A stretch of 27,442 nucleotides of DNA, from assembly GCA_002471375.1 (NCBI GenBank), contig DKPV01000082.1, positions 1 through 27,442 of the forward strand. The letters are read 5' to 3'. The notes beneath the pieces are model-generated. The model was not told where the DNA came from, did no database searches, and worked only from the letters and a program-made list of their open reading frames with translations. The stretch comes from Flavobacteriales bacterium UBA7325. GTDB lineage: Bacteria > Bacteroidota > Bacteroidia > Flavobacteriales_D > Crocinitomicaceae. Below, piece after piece: positions 15,945 through 24,294 of the stretch. A program made the position numbers and the translations under genes. The first letter of the stretch is position 1, and each line of letters begins with the position of its first letter.

Positions 15945-17952
15945 TTTCTAACATTTTAATAAACTCCTGCTCTGTAATAATTGACACTTCGAGCTTATTC
16001 GCCTTTTCCAATTTGGATGGCCCCATTTTATCTCCAGCAACCACAAATGAGGTCTTCTTAGAAATCGAGCCAACATTTTTCCCTCCATTGGTCTCAATTA
16101 TTGCCTTAAGTTCATTTCTTGAAAACGACTCAAATACGCCCGAGACAATAAAGGTTAGACCATTCCATCTATCTGATCCGCCTTCTTTTTCTTCCGCTAC
16201 TAACTGCACTCCCACAGCCTTTAAACTGTTGACTGTATCTAGATTGGATTCATCTTGGAAAAATGCTTGCAATGACATAGCTATTTTATCTCCAATTTCA
16301 TCGACTTCTACTAGTTTGTCAAATGTAGCCGTAGATAGCGCATCTATACTCTTGAATTGCTTCGCTAGCTTTTTAGCGACGGTTTCACCTACCATTCTTA
16401 TTCCTAGTCCAAACAAAACTCTTTCAAAAGGAATCTCTTTAGACTTTTCAATTCCATCTAGGAGGTTATTTGCCGACTTATCGGCCATTCTTTCTAAGTT
16501 AACCACCTGATCAAATGTAAGCGAATATAAATCGGAGGATTTCGAAATAAGACCAGCCTCAAAAAGCGCATCCACTGTTTCAGCTCCAAGTCCATCTATA
16601 TCCATAGCTTTTCTCCCAATGAAGTGCTCAACCTTACCTTTCATTTGAGTGGGACATCCGGTTTCATTAGGGCAATAATGTTGCACCTCACCTTCTCGTC
16701 TAACTAGTTCAGTTTCACATTCCGGACATGATTCGATAAAATCAACTTTTTTAGAATTAGCTCCTCGCTTCTCAAGATTAATACCTACGATCTTTGGAAT
16801 AATCTCTCCTCCTTTTTCTACATAGACATTGTCCTCAAGATGCAAATCTAATTTCTCGATTTGATCCGCATTATGCAGGGACGCTCTTTTTACTGTAGTT
16901 CCCCCAAGTTGTACCGGCGTTAGATTAGCCACAGGAGTTATTGCTCCAGTCCTACCTACTTGATACGTCACTTCCTCTAAAAAAGTGCTAACTCGTTCCG
17001 CCTTGAATTTATATGAGATAGCCCAACGAGGAGATTTGGCTGTAAAACCTAATATTTCTTGTTGATCGTAATTATTAACTTTTATCACAACCCCATCTAT
17101 TTCAAAGGGAAGGTCTTTTCTTTTCTCATCCCAATAATGAATGAAATCCATCACCCCATCTATTGAATTCGTCTTTTCAATATAACGTTCAGAAGTTGGA
17201 GGAACCTTAAAGCCCCATTGAGCCGACTTCTGTACTAATTCAAAATGACCTTCGGAATCATCATCAACTCCATAAATACCGTACAAAAAGCAATCAAGCC
17301 CTCGTTCTGCGACAATTCTTGAGTCCTGCATTTTGAGTGTACCTGATGCAGTATTTCTAGGATTAGCAAACTCCGGTTCACCTTCTTCTCTTCTTTTCTC
17401 ATTTAAACGATGAAAATTGTCCAAAGGAAAGAATATCTCACCACGGATCTCAATATCTTCAGGGAAACCATTCTTCAAAGTCAAAGGAACAGTTCTAATC
17501 GTTCGTACGTTCGCAGTCACGTTCTCACCTTTCGATCCATCTCCCCGTGTAACTGCCTGCTTCAATTTGCCATCGACGTATTGAATACCAATTGCGCAAC
17601 CGTCATATTTCAGTTCACAGACGTACTCTATTTTACTCTCAACTCCCTTCAGAGCTCTAGCTGCCCATTCTTCAATTTCATCTTCAGAATACGTATTTGA
17701 CAAAGACAGCATTGCATATTTATGCTCTACTGACTCGAACTTCTTAGTAATATCTCCGCCAACTCGTTTGGTAGGTGAGTTTTCTTGAGCCAAATCGGGA
17801 AATTGATTTTCTAGTTCTTGAAGTTTTTTCAAGAGCATATCGAAATCATAATCCGAAATATCTGGATTACTCTCAACATAGTATAAATGATTATGTCTTC
17901 TTAACTCTTCGGAAAGACGCTCAATCTCTTGAACAGCATCACTCTTGTTCAT
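15937..17952 (-). CDS. ligA: NAD-dependent DNA ligase LigA
   Basis: A 671-residue bacterial replicative ligase, the usual length. Domain Ia (about 1-65) has the NAD-binding YYVESNPDISDYDFD. The adenylation domain contains the nucleophile Lys115 in ELKYDG, then IRGEIFF and the RNTASGTLK segment; later DGVVIKVN and KSPRWAISYKF complete the nucleotidyltransferase motifs. The OB fold has VGRTGAITPVA. A four-cysteine zinc finger (CPEC and later CPNETGCP) is followed by helix-hairpin-helix repeats (GLGAETVDALFEAG, FGLGIRMVGE). A C-terminal BRCT domain (about 595-671) starts near FIVSGVF. It seals Okazaki fragments and repair nicks in the cytoplasm. The ATG overlaps the prmC end by 14 bases. All catalytic residues are present. 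Confidence 0.98.
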   Translation of the reverse strand: MNKSDAVQEIERLSEELRRHNHLYYVESNPDISDYDFDMLLKKLQELENQFPDLAQENSPTKRVGGDITKKFESVEHKYAMLSLSNTYSEDEIEEWAARALKGVESKIEYVCELKYDGCAIGIQYVDGKLKQAVTRGDGSKGENVTANVRTIRTVPLTLKNGFPEDIEIRGEIFFPLDNFHRLNEKRREEGEPEFANPRNTASGTLKMQDSRIVAERGLDCFLYGIYGVDDDSEGHFELVQKSAQWGFKVPPTSERYIEKTNSIDGVMDFIHYWDEKRKDLPFEIDGVVIKVNNYDQQEILGFTAKSPRWAISYKFKAERVSTFLEEVTYQVGRTGAITPVANLTPVQLGGTTVKRASLHNADQIEKLDLHLEDNVYVEKGGEIIPKIVGINLEKRGANSKKVDFIESCPECETELVRREGEVQHYCPNETGCPTQMKGKVEHFIGRKAMDIDGLGAETVDALFEAGLISKSSDLYSLTFDQVVNLERMADKSANNLLDGIEKSKEIPFERVLFGLGIRMVGETVAKKLAKQFKSIDALSTATFDKLVEVDEIGDKIAMSLQAFFQDESNLDTVNSLKAVGVQLVAEEKEGGSDRWNGLTFIVSGVFESFSRNELKAIIETNGGKNVGSISKKTSFVVAGDKMGPSKLEKANKLEVSIITEQEFIKMLENE

Positions 17953-18817
17953 GATGTGAAGGTAGCTTTTGTCCCCTAACCATTCGCTCCTTTCCTTGCA
18001 AATCTTTCCTCACTTCAATGTTAACAAAGCCATTTCCCTCAAAAATCGATTTTACTTGTGCAGCGAGGTCTTCATGGATTTCAAAGTAAATCCAACCACC
18101 ATCGATTAAAACAGCCTTACCATTTAGACATATATTGTCATAGAAAACTAAAGGATCATCATCCTCAACAAACAACGCCATATGCGGCTCATGCGCTAAA
18201 ACGTTCTCGTGCATATCGCTACCATCCTTGAATGGGATATACGGCGGATTTGAAACTAAAGCGGAATAATTCTTTTGAATAGAGCTAAAATCAGTGCTGA
18301 GAGCATCAAATTTCTCAACGTTCAGATTCAATCCGGTATGCTTTATGTTATCCGCGATTAATGATAGCGCCTCATCCGACAATTCGTAAGAATCAATAAT
18401 ACACATCTTTAGTTTAGACTTTAAGGCCAAGCCTATGCAACCAGATCCTGAACAAATATCTCCTATTCGGAGAACAGATTCACATGGAATTGAATCGATC
18501 ATCCATTGAACCAACTCTTCGGTCTCTGGGCGAGGAATCAAGGCGCGGGAATCACACTTCAATTCAAGGCCATAAAACTCTGTCGTGCCAGCGATATACT
18601 GAAAGGGCTCATCTTTGATCAACCTATCTATAACATCTCCAAAATACTTGAAATCTGAAGGTGGCACTTCTACTTCACCACCAAGCATGATTTCCGTTTT
18701 CGAAAGTCCAAGTCGCTCGATCAAGAACGTATTCGACATCAGCTTAATTTCGCTTTGAGAAAATTTATGTGATAATTTCGAGAAGAACAACTCTCGTGCG
18801 GAAGACAGATCAGTCAT
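17939..18817 (-). CDS. prmC: Release factor glutamine methyltransferase
   Basis: A 292-residue class I methyltransferase that N5-methylates the GGQ glutamine of release factors RF1 and RF2. The N-terminal helical domain is followed by QYIAGTTEFYGL, the RPETEELV signature (96-103), SAM motif I DICSGSGCIGLA (120-131) and the catalytic NPPY (190-193) in ALVSNPPYIPF. Late motifs include GWIYFEIHE and ERMVRG. It is cytoplasmic. In many bacteria prmC follows prfA, but that is not so here: it sits between an outer-membrane protein gene (11-base gap) and ligA (14-base overlap). The ATG at 18817 is the only sensible start. Length and motifs are standard. Confidence 0.95.
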   Translation of the reverse strand: MTDLSSARELFFSKLSHKFSQSEIKLMSNTFLIERLGLSKTEIMLGGEVEVPPSDFKYFGDVIDRLIKDEPFQYIAGTTEFYGLELKCDSRALIPRPETEELVQWMIDSIPCESVLRIGDICSGSGCIGLALKSKLKMCIIDSYELSDEALSLIADNIKHTGLNLNVEKFDALSTDFSSIQKNYSALVSNPPYIPFKDGSDMHENVLAHEPHMALFVEDDDPLVFYDNICLNGKAVLIDGGWIYFEIHEDLAAQVKSIFEGNGFVNIEVRKDLQGKERMVRGQKLPSHHEQE

Positions 18818-18828
18818 CTTAAACTGGA

Positions 18829-19488
18829 TTAATTACCACCTTCAGTTTCTTTGATTCTGAAATAATAAGTGTATCCGAAACCAAAAGTTATGTATTGTGT
18901 CAACTTATTAAAACCAATAGGATCGTATCCCTCGTTAGAATTCAACCCAATATGCGACGGTCGAAATCCAAACCCTTGCATACCATAACCGACAATCCAT
19001 CGATAAGAGTTACGCGAATCAGCAGCAAGAATGAATGAAGCCACGAATTCCGCAAAACTAGAGTTGATCTGGATAGGGTTTACACCATTTTCCTTATTCA
19101 CATCAGTGGTAAAGTAATTTTGACTGTATCCAAACTTAACCCCCCAATCCGTCGCGAATTTATCTGTGTGGAACTTACCCCAACCGGCTTTTCCAAACAC
19201 GCTCCCTGAATGCACACCGCCATAAACTGGTGATGGAACACTAAATTCATTCACAGTAAAATAAGAGTAGTGAATACCGGCACCAAAGTTTAAGCCGAAA
19301 GGAAGCTGATATTGCCCGTAGGTAGAGACATTTACCAAGCCCTGCATAATATCATCGAAAGGTTCATTTGCCATGGCTACAGGTAGACTTATTTCCGCAT
19401 TATATGTAAACTTCGGAGTGATGCTTTGCGATCTCGATAGAGAGGCAAAAGAGCAAATGGCAATTGATATGAGTAGATTTTTCTTCAC
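18829..19488 (-). CDS. Probable outer-membrane beta-barrel protein
   Basis: A 219-residue exported protein starting at a GTG (19488). The first residues MKKNLLISIAICSFASLSRS form a signal peptide and no internal ATG would preserve it. The mature part alternates hydrophobic and polar residues with many Gly and aromatics, as in beta-barrel strands: FGAGIHYSYFTV, KFGYSQNYFT, YRWIVGYGMQGFGF, then YITFGFGYTYYFRI near the end. The family is not recognised. It heads the run into prmC with an 11-base gap, so it may share transcription. A palindrome (GTTAATTAAC, 19493-19502) lies 4 bases upstream of the start codon, and the gene is divergent from the EamA transporter gene. Confidence 0.75.
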   Translation of the reverse strand: MKKNLLISIAICSFASLSRSQSITPKFTYNAEISLPVAMANEPFDDIMQGLVNVSTYGQYQLPFGLNFGAGIHYSYFTVNEFSVPSPVYGGVHSGSVFGKAGWGKFHTDKFATDWGVKFGYSQNYFTTDVNKENGVNPIQINSSFAEFVASFILAADSRNSYRWIVGYGMQGFGFRPSHIGLNSNEGYDPIGFNKLTQYITFGFGYTYYFRIKETEGGN

Positions 19489-19492
19489 CGCA

Positions 19493-19502
19493 GTTAATTA
19501 AC
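19493..19502. repeat. Short palindrome before the outer-membrane protein start
   Basis: GTTAATTAAC is a perfect 10-bp palindrome in the 90-bp divergent region, placed 4 bases before the GTG start of the minus-strand gene. It could be an operator half-site region or AT-rich chance. Confidence 0.25.
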
Positions 19503-19566
19503 GCTAATCTAGCAAAATAATTTCACCCTTGCTTCGAATGATAGTAATCATAATGGATCGAATAAT

Positions 19567-19574
19567 TAGATTTG
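19567..19574 (+). promoter_or_regulatory. Candidate -7 box of the EamA transporter gene
   Basis: TAGATTTG is an exact TAnnTTTG match ending 4 bases before the GTG start at 19579, which implies a leaderless transcript. No convincing -33 TTG is present at 17-23 bases. Confidence 0.4.
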
Positions 19575-19578
19575 CGCT

Positions 19579-20475
19579 GTGAAAACAGGAATTCTATACA
19601 TGATTCTATCCGGGATCTGCTTCGCAATTATTAATTTTTTCGTGAAGCTACTGGGAGCAGGCCCTAATCAGGATATTGTGGAAGGGATGCAGCACTACCC
19701 TGGGCACGAGTTGGTACTTGCAAGGTCTGTAGTCTCATTCTTCATTAGTTTCTCAGTGATTAAAATAAAAAACCTACCTACTTGGGGCGTTAACAAAAAG
19801 TGGTTAATTATTAGAGGTTTATCGGGAACAATTGCTTTAACCATATTCTTTTATACAATTGAGCATCTGCCATTAGCAGTGGCAACCACGATTCAGTATC
19901 TGGCACCAATTTTCACCTTGATTTTTGCCATGATAATCTTAAAAGAACGTGTCAAAACACTTCAATGGGTTTTCGTTGCCTTTGCCTTCTCCGGTATTGC
20001 ATTAATCGCATACGACAAGCTCATCAATACATCATCTAAATTTGAAGAGGTTTCATTACTCTGGATTGGAATGGGAATACTATCAGCTGTCTTTTCCGGA
20101 GTGGCTTACACTTCAATTATTAAATTGAAAACGACTGATTCACCCATCACAATTGTCATGTACTTCCCGCTTATAGCAATTCCAATGATGACAATAATGT
20201 GCTTTTGGGATTTCACGATACCACGCGGGATTGAGTGGATATTCTTATTAATCATTGGAGTTTTTACACAGTTTGCCCAGGTTCTATTAACACGAGCATT
20301 TCACATGGGAGCACCAGCGGTAATAGCACCAATTCAGTACATAGGGGCAATCTACGCATTTCTTATTGGCTTTCTCTTGTTCGATGAAACATTGAGTATC
20401 ATCGTTGATACCGGTATTATCATTGTAATGTTGAGCGTTTTAATTAACGCCCTTCTAAAGAATCGAAGGTCATAA
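19579..20475 (+). CDS. EamA/DMT family transporter
   Basis: A 298-residue integral inner-membrane protein of the drug/metabolite transporter superfamily. Two EamA repeats of five helices each are apparent: the first starts GILYMILSGICFAIINFFVKLL and includes HLPLAVATTIQYLAPIFTLI with the typical ILKERV at its end; the second begins LLWIGMGILSAVFSGVAYTS and ends with APIQYIGAIYAFLIGFLLF, then DETLS. These P-(I/L)-F and DE motifs are the repeat hallmarks. The substrate is unknown; the family exports amino acids and other metabolites. It starts at a GTG with a -7-like box directly upstream. The DUF58 gene follows after 21 bases, which may be read through or use its own weak box. Confidence 0.92.
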   Translation: MKTGILYMILSGICFAIINFFVKLLGAGPNQDIVEGMQHYPGHELVLARSVVSFFISFSVIKIKNLPTWGVNKKWLIIRGLSGTIALTIFFYTIEHLPLAVATTIQYLAPIFTLIFAMIILKERVKTLQWVFVAFAFSGIALIAYDKLINTSSKFEEVSLLWIGMGILSAVFSGVAYTSIIKLKTTDSPITIVMYFPLIAIPMMTIMCFWDFTIPRGIEWIFLLIIGVFTQFAQVLLTRAFHMGAPAVIAPIQYIGAIYAFLIGFLLFDETLSIIVDTGIIIVMLSVLINALLKNRRS

Positions 20476-20482
20476 TAATTCG

Positions 20483-20490
20483 TATCTTTA
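20483..20490 (+). promoter_or_regulatory. Weak candidate -7 box before the DUF58 gene
   Basis: TATCTTTA is one mismatch from TAnnTTTG and ends 6 bases before the ATG at 20497, in the 21-base gap after the EamA gene. It might allow transcription separate from the transporter. Confidence 0.25.
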
Positions 20491-20496
20491 TTTTTA

Positions 20497-21417
20497 ATGA
20501 GCAATTCAATCAATCGGAACAAACTCACCCAATTCGGTAATCTTGAGCTACTGGCCAAACAAGTCGTAGAAGGATTCATTACAGGACTTCACAAAAGTCC
20601 TTTCCATGGTTTTTCTGTGGAATTTGCCGAGCATAGAATCTATAATCAAGGTGATTCAACACGACACATCGATTGGAAACTCTATGCGCGAACGGAAAAA
20701 CTGTTCACAAAAAGATACGAGGAAGAGACAAATCTACGCTGTCAAATTGTTATTGACTGTTCGACCTCTATGCTATATCCTGCAGACAAAGACGAGAACA
20801 AACTTGAATTTTCAGTTTACGCTGCAGCCTCCATAATAGAACTCTTAAGGAAACAGCGCGATGCCGTTGGAATAACCCTATTTACAGATAAGCTTGATGT
20901 ATACACGCCAGCAAAATCCTCACAACGCCACCATCGTTATCTCTATAGTGAATTAGAGAAACAACTAAAACATTACAACAAAGGCGAGCAAAAAGCAGCG
21001 TCAACTATCCAGTCAATTCACGATATCGCTGAGCTTTGCCATAAACGTAGTCTAATCATCATCTTCTCAGACCTTCTAGATGATCCAAATAAAATGGACG
21101 AATTCTTTCAGGCACTTCAACACTTGAAGCATAACAAGCACGAGGTGATACTCTTCCATACTGTTGATCACGCCTCGGAGGTTGATTTTGAATTTGAGAA
21201 CAGACCTTATCAGTTTGTGGATATGGAGACAGGGGAAAAGGTAAAACTTCAACCAAGTCAATTCAAGGATAAATACAACGAGGCTGTTAAGACTTATTTT
21301 GATGATCTAGCCATGAAATGCGCGGATAATTCCATCGATTTTATGCCGGCTGATATTGGAAAGGGATTTAATGATGTTCTTTTGAAATATTTGCTAAAAC
21401 GTCAAAAACTTCACTAA
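20497..21417 (+). CDS. DUF58 domain protein with vWA-type MIDAS
   Basis: A 306-residue protein of the DUF58 family, related to von Willebrand A domains and usually encoded beside MoxR AAA-ATPases. The family signature YNQGDSTRHIDWKLYARTEK is at 49-68, followed by KRYEEETN and the metal-ion site DCSTSM (Asp87, Ser89, Ser91). A second acidic segment is IIFSDLLDDP and the end is FMPADIGKGF. There are no membrane helices, so this is the soluble short form. In most Bacteroidota it lies in a moxR-DUF58-batA operon; no moxR or bat gene is in this window, so it is either separated from its partners or a paralogue. Its stop codon overlaps that of the convergent DUF4301 gene. Confidence 0.92.
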   Translation: MSNSINRNKLTQFGNLELLAKQVVEGFITGLHKSPFHGFSVEFAEHRIYNQGDSTRHIDWKLYARTEKLFTKRYEEETNLRCQIVIDCSTSMLYPADKDENKLEFSVYAAASIIELLRKQRDAVGITLFTDKLDVYTPAKSSQRHHRYLYSELEKQLKHYNKGEQKAASTIQSIHDIAELCHKRSLIIIFSDLLDDPNKMDEFFQALQHLKHNKHEVILFHTVDHASEVDFEFENRPYQFVDMETGEKVKLQPSQFKDKYNEAVKTYFDDLAMKCADNSIDFMPADIGKGFNDVLLKYLLKRQKLH

Positions 21418-22799
21418 GATTCTTTGTGCAGCGGCTTCAAAAGATCAAGAACTGATTTTACTGGACTAAATACATCTGATGGAATTTGAACAAATAGCGT
21501 ATTACAATTATACATTCCTCCATTCCATAAACCAGGAAGTTCGCGGAAAAAGATATCATTACCCTTATATGTCTTTTTCACATTAAGATACTTATCTTCA
21601 TTGCTAAACTCTTCCAAATTAAACCTATTTCCGTTTAAATCAGATTTGGCCAGTGCAATTAGCACTGGGTTAAAGTGACTACTTGCCGACATGATGCTTT
21701 GTTGATCCGGCTTTGAAGAAATTTGAACCTTTTCGACTATTTGTTTAGAAATGCTGTCATGATCTACCACCCAAAAAGGACCACCTCCAGGCTCTCCCTC
21801 ATTCTTCACCATTCCACATACACGAATAGGGCGTGCAATAAGTTCAGAAAATTTAATCAAGTCCATAGACTCCACTTCTTCACTTGATAGCCAGTGGAAT
21901 CGTCTATTAATTTCTAGCAAACTACTTTGACTAAAATCATCCTTAAGCTTTCTTAATTCTTCTTGAAAAACCTTGAGGGTTCCAACAAGATATTTTGAGA
22001 CATCATTTGACAACGCTGCCCTAATTGGATGCTGAATATTATCTATATTCTTTATCAAGATAACATCCGCATCTACTGAATTAAGGTTTTGAAGTAAAGC
22101 TCCATGGCCAGCAGGCCTTCTTAGCTTCCCTGCCTCTGTCACAACCAATTCTTCATTATCATCAAAACAGTAAGCATGGGAATTTGGATCCTGAACTGAA
22201 AAACTCAAGCTCAATTTTGAAACAGACCTCTCACTTACCCCCTTAATACTTAGCAATATATCTACCTCAGCCTTTTCGGCCACTGTAAAGTGAATCTTTA
22301 CCCCACTCGGAAACATTTGGACTGCCTGAAGACAATGACTTTGAAATGGATTCATAACCGTCTCTCCTATTTGGTGAAATGGGATCAGTCCTTTAGGCGT
22401 CTCGCTTAAATTTAAACCATCTTGATGCAACAAATAGCGCGCTACTGCAACTTGATCAAGCTTCGCTAGATTGCCTCTTGTAGTTCTAGGCATTTTTTGA
22501 AAAAGAGCCAATTTTTGTAATTCTTCAAAAAACTGTCTGCTCTCTTGCGAATGTTCATCTGTTTCAATGAACTCATGTAGGCACTTAAACATACGAGAAC
22601 CAGAACCAGAAGCTGGAATGAAGTATGAAAAAACGTCTTCCATTTTTTCAAAGGCACTAATCGCTCGCGTGCGATCCTCTTCAGAAAGAACTATAATACC
22701 ACTTTCAATTGAACAAGCCTTATCCAGTTCTATCTCCGGAACGGTATCGAAAACTTGTTTTTTTTGAATTGAAATGGCACTCTTCTCTTCCTCTCCCAT
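21414..22799 (-). CDS. DUF4301 family protein (nucleotidyltransferase-like)
   Basis: A 461-residue cytoplasmic protein typical of Bacteroidota. PASGSGSRMFK (62-72) resembles the glycine-rich G-x-G-x-R nucleotide loop of sugar-phosphate nucleotidyltransferases. Later conserved stretches are LIPFHQIGETVMNPFQSH, FSVQDPNSHAYC, the GKLRRPAGHGALLQNLN block (like a G-HG sugar-binding strand), then IKNIDNI, IRVCGMVKNEGEPGGGPFW and LPGLWNGGMYNCNT. The last blocks are the DUF4301 signature as I recall it. The substrate is unknown; a nucleotide-sugar link is inference. The ATG at 22799 stands 32 bases from the divergent methyltransferase start, so the promoters must be compressed or lie in coding DNA. 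Confidence 0.87.
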   Translation of the reverse strand: MGEEEKSAISIQKKQVFDTVPEIELDKACSIESGIIVLSEEDRTRAISAFEKMEDVFSYFIPASGSGSRMFKCLHEFIETDEHSQESRQFFEELQKLALFQKMPRTTRGNLAKLDQVAVARYLLHQDGLNLSETPKGLIPFHQIGETVMNPFQSHCLQAVQMFPSGVKIHFTVAEKAEVDILLSIKGVSERSVSKLSLSFSVQDPNSHAYCFDDNEELVVTEAGKLRRPAGHGALLQNLNSVDADVILIKNIDNIQHPIRAALSNDVSKYLVGTLKVFQEELRKLKDDFSQSSLLEINRRFHWLSSEEVESMDLIKFSELIARPIRVCGMVKNEGEPGGGPFWVVDHDSISKQIVEKVQISSKPDQQSIMSASSHFNPVLIALAKSDLNGNRFNLEEFSNEDKYLNVKKTYKGNDIFFRELPGLWNGGMYNCNTLFVQIPSDVFSPVKSVLDLLKPLHKES

Positions 22800-22831
22800 T
22801 ATATTGTAAAAGATTCTTTAATTTGCAGTAA

Positions 22832-23593
22832 TTGATTGTAGCGCTCGAATATATAAAATATAGATGGATTGCTAAAGGCCGGCATGGGATTCATTCACCA
22901 TTTGTGTTTGACTACCTCGATACATGCCAGAAAATCAGACTTTCAAAAACAGACAAGGCGACTCTGAGGAAACTGACAGCTGAGCTGTCAAAGGATAAAT
23001 CTGAAATACAAATCAATGATTTCGGTGCAGGGTCAAGAAAGATGGGCGAGGTGCGGAAGATCTCGGATATATTTCGCACCAGCTCATCGTACGGCAAGTA
23101 TGGACTACTTCTATATCAGCTCGCTAAACACTATAAACCGGCAAGCATTCTAGAGTTTGGGACTTCCCTTGGAGTCGGAACGACTTATTTGAATCTCGGA
23201 AATCCCAATGCAAAAATCACCACTATTGAGGCATGCAATAACACAAGAAAAAGAGCAATTCAACATCTCGGTGATATTTCGAATATCAAGAGTATTAATT
23301 CTACGTTTGATGATTTTTTAAACGATCCAATTGATCAAAAATTTGACCTCGTATTTGTTGATGGTCATCATGACGGCACAGCACTACTTGATTACATGAA
23401 TCGATTAGCTCCAATTACACATGACAAGACAGTTTTTGTCCTTGATGATATTAGATGGAGTAATTCAATGTTCGAATCTTGGAATACCTTAATTGAAAGT
23501 AATGAATACCATTTAAGTGTCGACCATTTCCGTGTAGGAATTATTGCAAGGCGTTCAATTCAGGAGAAAGAGCATTTCATACTGAAACTATAA
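22832..23593 (+). CDS. Class I SAM-dependent methyltransferase
   Basis: A 253-residue cytoplasmic methyltransferase. It starts at a TTG (22832); an in-frame TAA at 22829-22831 touches the start, so no longer form exists. The N-terminal KYRWIAKGRHGIHSPFVFDY is a block seen in a Bacteroidota-specific group. SAM motif I is ILEFGTSLGVGTTYL, motif II ends the strand KITTIEA, then FDLVFVDGHHDG and VFVLDDIRWSNSM, which match O-methyltransferase-like folds with Asp ligands. The substrate is unknown. A partial -7 box (TAATTTG) lies 6 bases upstream. It converges on the anti-sigma gene with a 7-base gap and no terminator. Confidence 0.88.
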   Translation: MIVALEYIKYRWIAKGRHGIHSPFVFDYLDTCQKIRLSKTDKATLRKLTAELSKDKSEIQINDFGAGSRKMGEVRKISDIFRTSSSYGKYGLLLYQLAKHYKPASILEFGTSLGVGTTYLNLGNPNAKITTIEACNNTRKRAIQHLGDISNIKSINSTFDDFLNDPIDQKFDLVFVDGHHDGTALLDYMNRLAPITHDKTVFVLDDIRWSNSMFESWNTLIESNEYHLSVDHFRVGIIARRSIQEKEHFILKL

Positions 23594-23600
23594 GTTTGGT

Positions 23601-24293
23601 TTAGAATGATGTAGTTAAAAGATCCATTACATCATCCGGTTGATCACTTGCAGGTAATGAATAAGCAATAGACTCCTCAGAAATAAACACTCCATCAGGA
23701 TGATTTGAAGTCGGTGATTCAGCTGCAGGCACAGGAACCTCATTTGAGATACCTCTACTTGCTACAAAACCAGTCATAACAGCCGGAAGACTAACTTCAT
23801 CTTGAGGGTCTTTGGTATCGGCGAGGTCATCTTCTTTCTTCTCTTCAATACCTCCCGACACATCGGTATTCTTAACTACATCCTCATTTCCAGCATCTAT
23901 TGAATTTTCAGCTACTAATGGGCTTGAATCATCGGTATCATTCTGCTGCAAGAAAGGTACTGTAAGGAATACAAGAAGAGCTAAAGCAGCTATCTGTAGA
24001 AGAGGTTGCCTATAAATCGGCTTATCTTTTGGAGCTATTACAGCCAAAGCACTATTATACCACATACCACCAGCCTTTGGGTGAGTTTGAGCAAATAACA
24101 CATCAAGTTTTTCTTTCGTCTCGACTTTAGGCTCTGGATTTGTCCAATCCATTGTGTTTACACCGACAAGAACTTGTTTCAGCTGATTATACTCTTCTTC
24201 AGTTGAACAATAATTCTTTAATTCAATGCGCTCCTCTGGCGAGAGTGCAATAAATTCCTTTTCTACTACTATTTCAAATACGTCCCTTTCCAT
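23601..24293 (-). CDS. Putative membrane anti-sigma factor
   Basis: A 230-residue single-pass membrane protein encoded one base after the sigma-factor stop. Residues 1-97 form an acidic, helical cytoplasmic part (FIALSPEERIELKNYCSTEE, QLKQVLVGVNTMDW). A transmembrane helix at about 98-115 (LLQIAALALLVFLTVPFL) is followed by a disordered periplasmic tail rich in Asp, Glu, Ser and Pro. The layout, an N-terminal sigma-binding region, one helix and a low-complexity exterior, is usual for Bacteroidota anti-sigma factors, but there is no zinc-binding HxxxCxxC motif, so it is not the classic ZAS type. It is paired by operon with the sigma gene. The family was not otherwise recognised. Confidence 0.75.
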   Translation of the reverse strand: MERDVFEIVVEKEFIALSPEERIELKNYCSTEEEYNQLKQVLVGVNTMDWTNPEPKVETKEKLDVLFAQTHPKAGGMWYNSALAVIAPKDKPIYRQPLLQIAALALLVFLTVPFLQQNDTDDSSPLVAENSIDAGNEDVVKNTDVSGGIEEKKEDDLADTKDPQDEVSLPAVMTGFVASRGISNEVPVPAAESPTSNHPDGVFISEESIAYSLPASDQPDDVMDLLTTSF

Positions 24294-24294
24294 A

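Noticed and set aside
16013..16510. Plus-strand frame of 165 codons inside ligA
   Set aside because: Antisense to the HhH and BRCT regions of LigA with no domain pattern of its own.
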